A stretch of DNA of 64,000 nt from Ophiura sarsii (Eukaryota; Echinodermata; Ophiuroidea; Amphilepidida; Ophiuridae): NCBI GenBank assembly GCA_035610835.1, contig CM069447.1, positions 25,630,041 to 25,694,040 of the forward strand, written 5' to 3'. Of the stretch, positions 1 to 9,048 are shown piece by piece. The position numbers were made by a program, and so were the translations under genes. Within the stretch, counting starts at the first letter, position 1, and each line of letters begins with the position of its first letter. Below the pieces are notes generated by a model. It ran no database searches and was not told where the DNA came from. It was given only the letters and a program-made list of their open reading frames with translations.

Positions 1-240
1 TTTTCTTATATCTATACCAACTGGAGTGGTGGAACCTTCACTTTACACTAAAGATAATTAGTTTGCAAGTACAAATCAATATATTTGGGCTCAACATATT
101 TTGCATAATAGAATTGAACAAGAATTGTGTTTTTATGCCTGTCCAAAATTATTCATACCCCATACCAAGTCTCAGGTTTGACGCCACTTTTTGTGATAAT
201 ATGTTTTTGACATTCCCCCAAAAAATTGTATTGTGTGAAA
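1..240. repeat. Arm of a dispersed inverted repeat (partner 21487-21720)
   Basis: This stretch reappears in reverse complement at about 21487-21720 with only scattered differences; the shared tract includes the stretch around CTGGAGTGGTGG and the one around GGGCTCAACATATTTTGCAT. The left copy runs off the window edge, so its true end is unknown. The right copy is followed by a second GGGGTATGAATAATTGTGG-like motif, suggesting the complete element has its own internal inversion. I see no coding potential and cannot assign a family. Confidence 0.7.
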
Positions 241-292
241 TAATTTGTTTTATTCATTTCTTTCTTACTTTTTTGTAAATTGCAAAATAGTT

Positions 293-322
293 GGTAACAA
301 GTGTTACGGTAACACGCGTTAC
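293..322. repeat. Two adjacent GGTAACAnnnGTTAC near-palindromes
   Basis: GGTAACAAGTGTTAC (293-307) is followed directly by GGTAACACGCGTTAC (308-322). The second form recurs at 1051-1065 and a perfect palindromic form lies at 1225-1242. The recurrence on both sides of a MITE suggests parts of one interrupted sequence or repeated binding sites. No factor is assigned. Confidence 0.45.
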
Positions 323-410
323 ATTTTGTCCATCTATAATTTACTAGCTTTATATTATTTATTTAATTTCTAAATTAAAATTAAGTTTGACTTTGACAAT
401 GGAACTAACA

Positions 411-980
411 TACAGTCCTCAAAATAAGTAACTGACCAGGTAATTAATATGCTCTCAATTCCAAAACTATAGCTCTTACGTAAAAATATTAAATTATAAA
501 GTTGTAAGAAAATCTCTTTTCTTCAATTTGAGATATTACACATGAAGATTTAATGAATATTAATTCAGTTATGAGTTCAAAACCGAAGCCAAGTCAGTCT
601 TTCATTTTAACATTTTGTTCGTCGACACGCAGCCTCGGACTAGCAACAGGCAGATTATTGATTAACTGGTAGCAATAACTCACGGGTTGATAGTTAGATG
701 AGGAATTGGGATGCTTCAATTGATCAATGCAGCCCATACACATACCTGTCACACACCCCTGCGTGTTCAAAACATAAGTGTTAAAATGAAAAACTGACTT
801 GGTCTTGGTTTTGGACTCATAACTGACTTAATATTCATTCAATCTTCACGTGTAATATCTCAAATTGAAGAAGAGAGATTTTCTTACAACTTTATAATTT
901 AATATTTGTACGTAGGAGCTACAGTTTTGGAGCTATGAGTATGTTTATTACCTGGTCAGTTACTTATTTTGATGACTGTA
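411..980. mobile_element. Tc1/mariner-type MITE, copy 1 (intact, 570 bp)
   Basis: The element is bounded by TA on both sides (411-412 and 979-980) and has long inverted termini starting CAGTCCTCAAAATAAGTAAC and ending in its complement. The arms are more than 150 bp, with a unique middle of about 200 bp. It encodes no transposase, so it is non-autonomous; TA target duplication plus a CAGT start fits Tc1/mariner. The same family occurs at 1426-2617, 19097-20199 and 43944-47368, each carrying an insertion, so this copy is the empty reference. Confidence 0.85.
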
Positions 981-1224
981 TAAACCATAAATAGTGATAA
1001 CTAACTCTAAACAAATTAAGGTTTTAGCACGTTTTACTGAATATGAGTTCGGTAACACGCGTTACGACATTTTGATGGCTTATAGTGGAGTGGTGGTTAT
1101 GAATTTATCAAATTGTTTACTATTTTTAAAGGGCCTAACTAGTAGGATTAGTGGCATCAATTAAAATCAGTGGCATCAATTAAAATCAAATCAATTAGGA
1201 AATATTTTCAAAAAAGTGTTGCTT

Positions 1225-1242
1225 CGGTAACACGTGTTACCG
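1225..1242. promoter_or_regulatory. Perfect 18-bp palindrome CGGTAACACGTGTTACCG
   Basis: This is a perfect dyad centred on an E-box-like CACGTG. It matches the imperfect copies at 293-322 and 1051-1065. It could be a dimeric transcription-factor site or simply part of an old repeat. No promoter was recognised next to it. Confidence 0.3.
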
Positions 1243-1537
1243 TTTTGGAAGTAAGAAAAGTTAAAAAAAATCATAGTTAACAACGGTCAATGGTTGCAAT
1301 ATTTTTTTTCCTGAACGTTTGCATAGGCTTTGCACAACATGAATGTAAAATTAAATCTTTTGGAGCATTTTTTAGTTTTTTTGCTCCGTCACATTTTCAT
1401 GGAATCGCCCATTTATAATTACAACTACAGTCATCAAAAAAAGTAACTATACAGGTAATAGATGTGCTTTTAACTCTAAAAATATATATCCTTCCTAGAA
1501 ATATTAAATCATAAAGTTGTTGAGAAATTTATCTTCT

Positions 1538-1815
1538 TTAACCCTAACCCACCCGGTGGATTTTCCAACGAAATTTTTTTCAAGCGAAAAAAGCACACAC
1601 AACAAGAGGTGCCACGCCCCGGGGTTTGAACCCACGACCTCTCGGTTGGCGGGAGGACACTCTACCAACTGCGCCACGGGGGAAGCTGTGCTGGGCGAGT
1701 GTATTCGCCCAGCTATATAGCCCGGGGCCATTATTTCACACAAAAACCTCAGCGCCACGCGGAACCAGGATGCTGGGAAATGGGATTTCATGGGATCTGG
1801 GGCTGTAAGGGTTAA
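1538..1815. mobile_element. TTAA-flanked non-autonomous element, copy A (tRNA-like core)
   Basis: The element runs from TTAA at 1538-1541, followed by CCCTAACCC, to GTAAGGG followed by TTAA at 1812-1815. Duplicated TTAA with CCCT...AGGG termini is the pattern of piggyBac-type insertions. It has no transposase. The core carries a tRNA-like region on the minus strand. A near-identical copy follows at 1899-2164. An alternative reading is a tRNA-derived SINE whose ends happen to be TTAA. Confidence 0.65.
1610..1682 (-). other. tRNA-Gly(GCC)-like sequence with pol III A and B boxes (copy A)
   Basis: On the minus strand an A box (TGGCGCAGTTGG) and a B box (GGTTCAAACCC) match the pol III internal promoter consensus at tRNA spacing. 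The anticodon position reads GCC in a loop CCGCCAA. The acceptor and anticodon stems contain several mismatches, so it is unlikely to be a working tRNA; it is more likely a tRNA-derived promoter within a mobile element. Confidence 0.6.
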
Positions 1816-1835
1816 TCAGGGTAAAATTAGAGAAA

Positions 1836-1890
1836 AAAAGTGAAAATTAAAAAGAAGAAAAAAAAGTGAAAATTAAAAAGAAGAAAAAAA
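1836..1890. repeat. Two-copy A-rich tandem repeat between the TTAA elements
   Basis: A purine-rich unit containing AAGTGAAAATTAAAAAGAAG is repeated twice in direct orientation and fills most of the 83-bp spacer between the two TTAA-flanked elements. Confidence 0.6.
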
Positions 1891-1898
1891 ATCGTTCC

Positions 1899-2164
1899 TT
1901 AACCCTGGATTTTCCAACGAAATTTGTTTCAAGCGAAAAAAGCACACACAACAAGAGGTGCCACGCCCCGGGGTTTGAACCCACGACCTCTCGGTTGGCG
2001 GGCGGACACTCTACCAACTGCGCCACGGGGGAAGCTGTGCTGGGCGAGTGTATTCGCCCAGCTATATAGCCCGGGGCCATTATTTCACACAAAAACCTCA
2101 GCGCCACGCGGAACCAGGATGCTGGGAAATGGGATTTCATGGGATCTGGGGCTGTAAGGGTTAA
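1899..2164. mobile_element. TTAA-flanked non-autonomous element, copy B
   Basis: It starts at TTAA 1899-1902 followed by CCCTGGATTTTCC and ends GTAAGGG plus TTAA 2161-2164. It is almost identical to copy A except for about 12 bp missing next to the 5' end. The two copies are in the same orientation 83 bp apart inside one MITE arm, so they arose by tandem duplication or by repeated insertion. Confidence 0.65.
1961..2031 (-). other. tRNA-Gly(GCC)-like sequence with pol III boxes (copy B)
   Basis: It has the same A and B boxes as at 1610-1682. One anticodon-stem base differs (GCGGGCGG versus GCGGGAGG on the plus strand), which makes this copy's stem marginally better paired. It is still a degenerate cloverleaf. 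Confidence 0.6.
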
Positions 2165-2810
2165 TATGAGATATTGCACGCTAGGATCGGTTCAATATTT
2201 AAGAAGCGACAATTCAAAATGTAAGGTAAAGTCACAATTTTAAATTCACATTTTACATTTCAACACGGGGGAGAGAATGACAGGTAGCGTGTGTGTGGCG
2301 TATTGATCCATCGGAACAGTGCGGCCGACTGTCTAACCTGCGCATGCATCCCCCAATTGCACTACCGGTAATCGATAAGGTACCCGTAGATTAGTCCGCG
2401 TGTAGAAAATAAAAATGTGAAAATGAAAATCGGACTTCTCCTTACATTTTTGAGTGCCCCTTCCTCAATAATCTCTCGATCCTAGCGTGCAATATCTCAT
2501 ATTAAAGAAGACAAATTTCCCAACAACTTTATTATTTAATATTTTTAGGTAGGATATATATTTTAAGAGTTAGAATCCCATTTATTACCTGTATAGTTAC
2601 TTTTTTTGATGACTGTATACTTTGTACTGTAAGGGAAAAAATACTAAGTACATGTAGAAGCTACATTGTATGTGATGGTGCCTGATGTTATAAGTCTTTT
2701 CTCTTGAAGGCCACTACATTTACAAGACTTAAGTATGGATATTTCTTGTCACTACTTCTCTTCAACAATAAATAATGAATTCATGAAAAATAATGAAATA
2801 TTGTCCAATA

Positions 2811-3124
2811 AGGCCAAATTAAATTAATTGTTTGTCTCAAAGCTCCTCTCCTGTTGTAAAACTAATACGGAATGCGGTGTTTTTAAATTATTTTTTTTAA
2901 ATATAAAATATTGAAATCCTTGTAAAAGTGAACTTTTGTATTTAATATGATGTGATCAATGAAAATCTGAAAAATCTGTGAAATGTTCAGATTTTATTAT
3001 TTTTTTTGAAGAAAAGAAAAAAAAGAGAAAAAAAAGTTTTTTTCAGATTTTTGTTTTTCTAATGCGCATCAATAAACTACCGCGCGCGGGAGCTTTGAGA
3101 CAAACAATTAATTTAATTTGGCCT
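2811..3124. mobile_element. MITE-like inverted-repeat element (314 bp)
   Basis: The termini AGGCCAAATTAAATTAATTG (2811) and the complement ending at 3124 extend through TTTGTCTCAAAGCTC, giving arms of about 35 bp. The interior is A/T-rich with no ORF. The target duplication is unclear, so no superfamily is given. Confidence 0.65.
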
Positions 3125-3274
3125 ATGAATAATGAAATCTGACCTCGTCAACTTTTCAAGATTTTGAACAGGAAACTATGAATTCATTTCCATTGGCCTA
3201 ATGAATAACACGTAATCGCGAATGTTAATCTTATCATTTTGACAAATTCATCATAATTAGAAGAATTGTCATCG

Positions 3275-4593
3275 TTAAGGGGCGCACCACCAAATAAACG
3301 CTTCATGAAATTTGAGTGTTGACAGTCATGTTCACGGTGCTATTGTGGCCTTTCTGCAAAACTTGAGATATACAGGGTGAGTCAAAAAAAAGTGTACTCA
3401 ACTTCAGCGATTTATTTTAGAAAAAGTATTCGTTTGTTTTCAAAACAATATACTACGGTATAAAGACAAATTAATTAGCTTTAATATGAATTTTATCTGG
3501 TTTAGATTGGTTGAGGGAAACTTATTTTACGCTGTTTTGAATAAAAGTGACCAATTTAACGTCCGAACACGCTTTCCAGATCTTGACCATTATATTTCAT
3601 AAGATACGACCACTAAAAAATTACAATACCGACACCGAAAGGATCAATTCCTTTGTTATGAAATGATTAAAGTGTGGTAATTGTGTCATAAATAGGCCTT
3701 AAAGCTGTCTATTGTTTTAATCTATTAGGAGACAATTTTGAACAAGTGTATTGTCTACTTAATTCTTTTAATAAACAAGATGTGTAATGCTTTACATCAT
3801 AATCCTAGTAAACATTATTAAGCTCGTTAAGCTTGAAATTAAAAACCGTGTTTTAGGTGAAAAAACAGCTCCTGTACAGAAATAGTCATATTTACTTAAC
3901 GGTATCATCAAATAGCGTGATTTTTTTTCCAGATGGTAGCAAAGAAATGGCGCAATCATTTAAAGTTTTGTTTGCCTTGATGTTGTGGTCAAAAAAAAAA
4001 ATTTTGATTTTTTCAATTAGGGTACACTTTTTTTTGACTCACCCTGTAGTGTTTGATATCAAATTCAAGCATTTGTCTTCAATTTTTTGAATATTTTACC
4101 AAAATTTGGAAAACCCTGTTGAATATTTATGCGTGGGACACTCCGTAAATTATACGCGGCGCATTTTCAGACGTGTTTAGAGTCATTTTCATGGTCATAT
4201 TTTGAAATATTCTGCAGTACTTGAGAGACACTGTTTGCTCTCAAAATAAGGAAAATTATCTCAACTCTCTAAATCACCGGTCAAAACATGGTCCTATCCC
4301 TTGACTTTTCCCGCTACAGCGACAAATAGCGCCGCAACCCTATTTTCAATGATACACATCACTCATATTAGGTATCGGCTGTCGTGAACATCCGCGTGCC
4401 TATTTTAGCTTAACGTTTTCAAAATAGTATGATTTGTTGGTTATATAATCTTAACTTATACCTCAATCATATTGCCGAATATCGTGCAATTTCAAGCCTA
4501 TCTTCTTATTAAAATCGTGACTTCAATGTTAGAACTTCATTAACCGAATTGCGTTATTACATTGCGGAGTGATTTGGTGGTGCGCCCCCTTAA
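3275..4593. mobile_element. TTAA-flanked element with GGGGCGCACCACC termini
   Basis: TTAA at 3275-3278 is followed by GGGGCGCACCACCAAAT, and the inverted match ATTTGGTGGTGCGCCCCC precedes TTAA at 4590-4593. TTAA duplication with a purine-start terminus fits Kolobok-like DNA transposons, which also use TTAA. No transposase is visible. It is interrupted by a TA-flanked MITE at 3371-4048. Its termini resemble those at 12509-15160 (AGGGTATACACCACC), so both may belong to one family. Confidence 0.65.
3371..4048. mobile_element. Tc1/mariner-type MITE nested in the TTAA element
   Basis: TA at 3371-3372 is followed by CAGGGTGAGTCAAAAAAAAG, and the complement precedes TA at 4047-4048. The inverted ends are about 27 bp. 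A diverged relative with CAGGGTGATTCAAA lies at 32208-32830. It is non-coding, and it is younger than the TTAA element that contains it. Confidence 0.8.
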
Positions 4594-5755
4594 CCGGACG
4601 ATAACTGTTAAAAATAATTCAAAATAGTGCACTCCCGTTGATATTATTGGGTCGTCTGAGAGACGTGTGGCCAGCGTTGTGTCGTCTGCTACAATCACGC
4701 CTGATCGGTATAGCGCCACCAGTTCTATGCCGACCAAATTTTAATTTAAAAGTGGCCTCCGATCGGCAAGCTCAGTGGCACATCCCTGATGCGACCAAGT
4801 AGTATGAAATGTAGCTACAAAAACAAGCATTGACTTCCTACGTCGTATTTATTTCAAAACAAAAATAAATTTACTTGTAGTTAAATTTAAGTTAAATCCT
4901 TACTTATACTATAAAACTATACTTACGGATTATTTTGATACCATCGATGTTATTCTACGCTCACGAATTCTGGAGATTTTAGAGGTTTTTTAACGACTAT
5001 ATGATTACCTTTCTTCAATTCCGTCGAGTTTGCTTGGTCCCTGCATCAATGGGCTCCACACAACTCATCCAAAAGGGATTCTGGGTACCGGGAATCAGCC
5101 AAAGAAATAGGGATCAATTCAGGGTCGATTAGACTAACTCTCAGTTGCCCTCTACGTCGCTATCTAATCTTGCAGGCAGCTTTAGCTGCCGTACGGTAAT
5201 ATTGAAGACTTGGGGATGTAGTCTCTAGGGTCGATGCAGAGAGTTCATATCAAATAGAGTTTTTCTGTTTGCACAGCGCATTAATTCCCTGTCTAGTATT
5301 TATTAAATGAAAACTGCATACCCAGGACCCTAATTGTACATAATTTGTCGTATTGGGTGGTTTTAAATGTCAAATATGTTAGAACATTGTATAGTTTGGT
5401 AATAGACCATTTAAAATTGAGATCAGAAATCTTCGGAAAACAGGTCACGTGCGTTCTTCGGAATCTCACTAACAGCAGCCCGGTGCCAACAATTTGGAAC
5501 CAGGCTGTTGTTAACAGTTGATCGCATCGCATTCATAGTATCGGTTGTCCGCCTAGTGATTTACTATGTTTACACATGTACGCGTACACCCATGAGGAGT
5601 AAAACGTGGAACGAGGCTAATTGAAACTATTCGGAACCGATCGTAAATTACCGCAAATTTACATCATCTCGAAGCTTTCTTCAGTCTGACGAGTTTATAT
5701 TTTCGCTGTGATTAGGGCTGATTTTATATCATTAATATTTCATTTTGAGTAGCAT
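4594..5755. other. No recognised gene or element
   Basis: I found no convincing coding signal, RNA gene or repeat structure. The open frames present are short, lack similarity to known domains and have no flanking splice signals I would trust. Confidence 0.4.
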
Positions 5756-6704
5756 TTAGGGACCGTTCATTATTTATGCTGGAGGGGGGGGGGGGGGGGG
5801 GGGGGGTTGGGTAAACTATAGGGGGGGTTATGTAACTTTCATATGTTGAAATAGGGGGGGGTTATGTAACTTTTTATTGTTAAACTTTTTTTAACTATAA
5901 AGATGATGGTGATTGGGGTGATTTTAGAGGCTATTTTGGAGTGTAAATGCCATTTTTTTCTGCGCTTCGCGCATATTTTCTTAAAACATATCGACTTCAA
6001 AAACTTTAACTATGAGATGACTTCTGGACAGCAAATCTTTTCTGTGCCTCGGACGATATGGTGGAAAAACATCTATATAATCATCAACGGTCGAGAAATT
6101 TGAGCCACAGGGTGTATAATGTTACAAAATCCAATTTTATGATTTAAACAATGACATTTATTGCATGCTTTTCACCTCGTCTCAGCCTTGCACTTTTAAT
6201 GCTCACAAAAGTAGAATGTTTCACTGGATTATACGTTTCTGCTCAGAATGTTCTAACTTGTTCGGGTTATAAAGACTCACAAAAACACCCAAAATGTATA
6301 AATATGAAAAAAATTCTAGCTCGCTACGCTCGCAATTACTAATTTCACACAATCAAAAGAAGGGGGCATCATAAAACCATGGGCCGTTCAGATAGGGCAC
6401 AAACAGAATTTGCCAACTTATCCATGGGGGCATCATAAAACCATGGGCCGTTCAGATAGGGCACAAACAGAATTTGCCAACTTATCCATGAACAAAATTC
6501 AAAAGGTAAAGACAGCCCCCTTATTTCTTAAGCAAGTTAATTTTTCAGGGGGGGGGGGGGGGGGGTTGTGTAAAAAGCTACTGGTTAGCAGGGGGGGTCA
6601 TGTAATTTTCAGTTTCAGCTGTAGGGGGGGTTAGGTCATTTTAACATACGAGTCTCGAATTTGTCCCAACCCCCCCTCCACCATAAATAATGAACGGTCC
6701 CTTA
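5756..6704. mobile_element. PIF/Harbinger-like MITE with poly-G tracts
   Basis: TTA (5756-5758) followed by GGGACCGTTCATTATTTATG is mirrored by the complement and TTA (6702-6704). A 3-bp TTA duplication with GGG termini fits PIF/Harbinger. Next to both ends are G-rich blocks, including pure G runs at about 5786-5806 and 6549-6566 and repeated GGGGGGGTTATGTAAC-type motifs. It contains a 64-bp tandem duplication and has no transposase. Confidence 0.75.
6362..6489. repeat. 64-bp tandem duplication inside the Harbinger-like MITE
   Basis: Two identical 64-bp units (6362-6425 and 6426-6489), each containing CATCATAAAACCATGGGCCG, lie head to tail. Identity indicates a recent event or an assembly artefact. 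Confidence 0.85.
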
Positions 6705-6825
6705 TGGAGCTGAAAATGTATAGGATGCAATAATAGTATACATAGCACATGCATAACCCAGGTAAGTGTATACAAATGTTCTAGAAATAGGCAAACCAGA
6801 AACGAAAATCGCCGACGTCCGAACA

Positions 6826-6976
6826 TAAGGTTTATCGTAAATAGAAAAAAAGCCATTGATTATCCTTTTCTGATGCATTGTGGGTTCGCAAAAGGAGTAA
6901 ATCTGCTCCTTTTGCGAACCCACAATGCATCAGAAAAGGATAATCAATGGCTTTTTTTCTATCTGCGATAAACCTT
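6826..6976. repeat. Long near-perfect hairpin (about 70-bp arms)
   Basis: The arms meet at about 6901 with almost no loop: the inner part GGGTTCGCAAAAGGAG is mirrored by CTCCTTTTGCGAACCC, and complementarity extends outward through AAGGTTTATCG and CGATAAACCTT. It may be a MITE reduced to its ends or a stem-loop RNA source. There is no coding content. Confidence 0.85.
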
Positions 6977-6987
6977 ATTATGCTTTC

Positions 6988-7038
6988 ATTTCATAGCTCT
7001 CATACTGAGTCGTATCACGACGTATGAGAGCTATGAAA
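6988..7038. repeat. 17-bp hairpin TTTCATAGCTCTCATAC
   Basis: TTTCATAGCTCTCATAC is mirrored by GTATGAGAGCTATGAAA with a 16-nt loop, and a partial third copy (GAGCTATGAAATGG) follows. It lies immediately after the long hairpin. Confidence 0.7.
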
Positions 7039-7162
7039 CAGAGCTATGAAATGGTGGGGTACGATTGAGCCATTCTATTCTTGTGGGAACTTTAGTACAT
7101 CCGCATACATTTGTCATGTTTGTAAGTATCAGATCAGGCAGACATACAGATGTTTAATTAAA

Positions 7163-7475
7163 TGCCTGATATCAAGGCTCAAGATAACAGGTTTTTTACA
7201 AGGAGCTACTTTTTTTCAAAAGTAGCGCCCGGATCATGGGATTTATTGAGAACCGGGAGCTAACTTTTTTATTAAATCCAGCGTGGCAGCATTGTCAACT
7301 CGAAATTCGATGTCTTGGGAAAGCTACCCGATCGTCAACGCCAACGGGCGCTGGTTTGGACAAAATATCAGCGCTCGGTTGTTTATTTTTCAGCATTACC
7401 GGGCGCTATGCCGGCAGAAGGACCGAGGGGTAAAAATCGCCCAGCGCCCGCTTATCTTGAGCCTTGCCTGATATG
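7163..7475. repeat. Short inverted repeat AAGGCTCAAGATAA
   Basis: TGCCTGATATCAAGGCTCAAGATAA at the left is matched by TTATCTTGAGCCTT plus GCCTGATATGA at the right, about 285 bp apart. This may be a small DNA element. It sits just 3' of the minus-strand exon at 7634-7846. Confidence 0.5.
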
Positions 7476-7633
7476 ATAAACATCATGATGATAAATGAGG
7501 CTATATAAATTGTCATGATCGTATTCGTAGTCTATCTTCTTGACATGTCATGAATGTGTGTCACTGGCTAGCCGAGTTTGAACTTTAAAGTCGAAACGAA
7601 AGACCAGTTTTTTTTAGTTAAACGTGACTTTAC

Positions 7634-7846
7634 CTGTCTTCCGCTATCGTCAGTACTACTACTAGTAGTACACATGCTGCTAGTGCTAGACGATCCTTTT
7701 GCGAAGAGTCGGTTACTTCTTCTTGTAGCATGTTCCAAGCGTTCCAAGCTACTTTTTTTTAACTTTTTGGTCCCCACTGCATTGAAGCCGTACGAGTCGC
7801 TGCTGCTGTGTGGGTCTGAACTTCTCTGTCTCTTCAACGACGCCAT
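7634..7846 (-). CDS. First coding exon of an unrecognised nuclear-type protein
   Basis: The start codon at 7846 has a favourable context (AAACATGG). The exon encodes 71 residues in phase 0 and ends at CAG|GTAAAGT, a strong splice donor (intron GT at 7632-7633). The peptide is basic at both ends (KRQR near residue 5, KKLKK near 27-31, RRSNR near 42-46), giving a bipartite nuclear-localisation look, and then becomes Ser/Thr-rich (residues 51-68). The low-complexity nature fits the N-terminus of a nuclear regulator. I do not recognise the family. Downstream exons must lie below 7628 or beyond the window and were not found. A MITE at 7877-8813 sits right upstream, where the promoter should be. 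The gene call rests on start context, composition and donor only. Confidence 0.5.
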
Positions 7847-7876
7847 GTTTTATGATGTTTACGCGCCGGTGCCGGG

Positions 7877-8813
7877 ATAAGGGGGCACAGCACTAAATAA
7901 ACCGCCCATTGGATTACATGTAAATTAGGGCTAAAAGAGTCGCTATTTTGGGCCCTTAGTAACTCTTTTTGGAATGTCTCGAATGCTTTATTCTAACAAA
8001 CAAATATTAAAATTTCATAAAATCGTCAAGAACAGATACCACTACTAATTAGATTTTACGATATGATCATTTAAACAGCGCCACCCCTATTTTCAGCCCG
8101 GACGCTCGCCTTCTAACCGCCTCCGAGAAAGGGGGCACAGCACTAAATATACCGCCCATTGGATTACATGTAAATTAGGGCTAAAAGAGTCGCTATTTTG
8201 GGCCCTTAGTAACCATTTTTGGAACATCTCGAATGCTTTATTCTAATAAACAAACATTCAAATTTCATAAAATCGTCAAGAAGTGTTACACCTTCCAATT
8301 CGATTTTACGATACGATCATTTAAACAGCGCCACCCCTATTTTCAGCCCGGACGCTCGCCTTCTAACCGCCTCCGATCACGTGTGTTCATACACGTGATA
8401 AATTTTCAATACAATCTAAAACAATATTTTGCAATATCCTGATCAAAGTACAAGAGATTATCTTTCATTTTAATTATGAAACGCTATCCTCACGCCAAAC
8501 TGATTCCCAAAGGATCCCATTAATCACAAAATCGTTTTTTGTTTTTGCCGGAACTTACTACCATACACAAAACGAGGAGTGATTTAGTGCAGCTGTGCGC
8601 CCTAAATGTTCGATACAATCGAAAATCAATATTTTGCAATATCCTGATCAAAGTACAAGAGATTATCTTTCATTTTAATTATGAAATGCTACCCTCACGC
8701 CAAACTAATTCCCAAAGGACCCCATTAATCACAAAAACGATTTTTGTTTTTGCCGTAATTTACTATATACCATTACACAAAACGAGGAGTGATTTAGTGC
8801 TGTGCGCCCATAA
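7877..8813. mobile_element. MITE with internally duplicated halves (ATAA target duplication)
   Basis: ATAA (7877-7880) precedes GGGGGCACAGCACTAAAT, and ATTTAGTGCTGTGCGCCC precedes ATAA (8810-8813). The left part is a tandem pair of about 250 bp (about 7881-8127 and 8130-8376) and the right part a tandem pair of about 210 bp (about 8398-8604 and 8605-8810), each beginning or ending with a terminus-like GGGGGCACAGCAC or TTTAGTGC motif. The result looks like a chain of repeated ends rather than a simple MITE. No transposase is present. Confidence 0.7.
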
Positions 8814-8931
8814 TATCAGGGATACTATTAATTTTGGGATAGGAAAGTCGTATACTAACGCGATGATGGTAGAAATCGCATATTTTTGGCGGCGAACCAT
8901 CTAGCTTGCTGAAGAAAAAAACCACGCATCC

Positions 8932-9048
8932 TAAATTGGATATCCTACAATCTTAAACTAGTAGTTATTGCGATTTATTCCGTTTGAGGGCGCTCAACGG
9001 AATAAATCGCATTAACTACTAGTTTAAGATTGTAGGATATCCAATTTA
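8932..9048. repeat. Hairpin heading the satellite: inverted copy of one unit
   Basis: TAAATTGGATATCCTACAAT runs inward through the inverted unit and an extra GATTTATTCCGTT tract to a loop of about 6 nt, then the complement leads directly into satellite unit 1. The arms are about 56 bp. The array is thus capped at its left end by a single inverted monomer. Confidence 0.85.

Larger units (their letters stand above)
1426..2617. mobile_element. Tc1/mariner-type MITE, copy 2, split by TTAA elements
   Basis: The ends are TA plus CAGTCATCAAAAAAAGTAAC (1426) and the inverted match ending at 2617. Removing 1542-2164 joins ATCTTCTTTAA to TATGAGATATTGCACG. That rebuilds a left arm matching the right arm at about 2477-2617 and gives a length of about 570 bp, like copy 1. 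The host element is therefore a long-arm fold-back and the insertion hit a TTAA in its left arm. The centre (2190-2476) differs from copy 1, so this is a subfamily. Confidence 0.8.

Noticed and set aside
63..278. 71-residue frame at the window start
   Set aside because: It lies within a dispersed inverted repeat, with no conserved frame in the partner copy at 21487-21720.
1542..1550. Telomere-like CCCTAACCC
   Set aside because: Only one and a half repeats, explained as the terminus of a TTAA element; the CCCTAACCCT at about 54486 is equally short.
1610..2031. Functional tRNA-Gly genes
   Set aside because: Promoter boxes are good but acceptor and anticodon stems have several mismatches in both copies.
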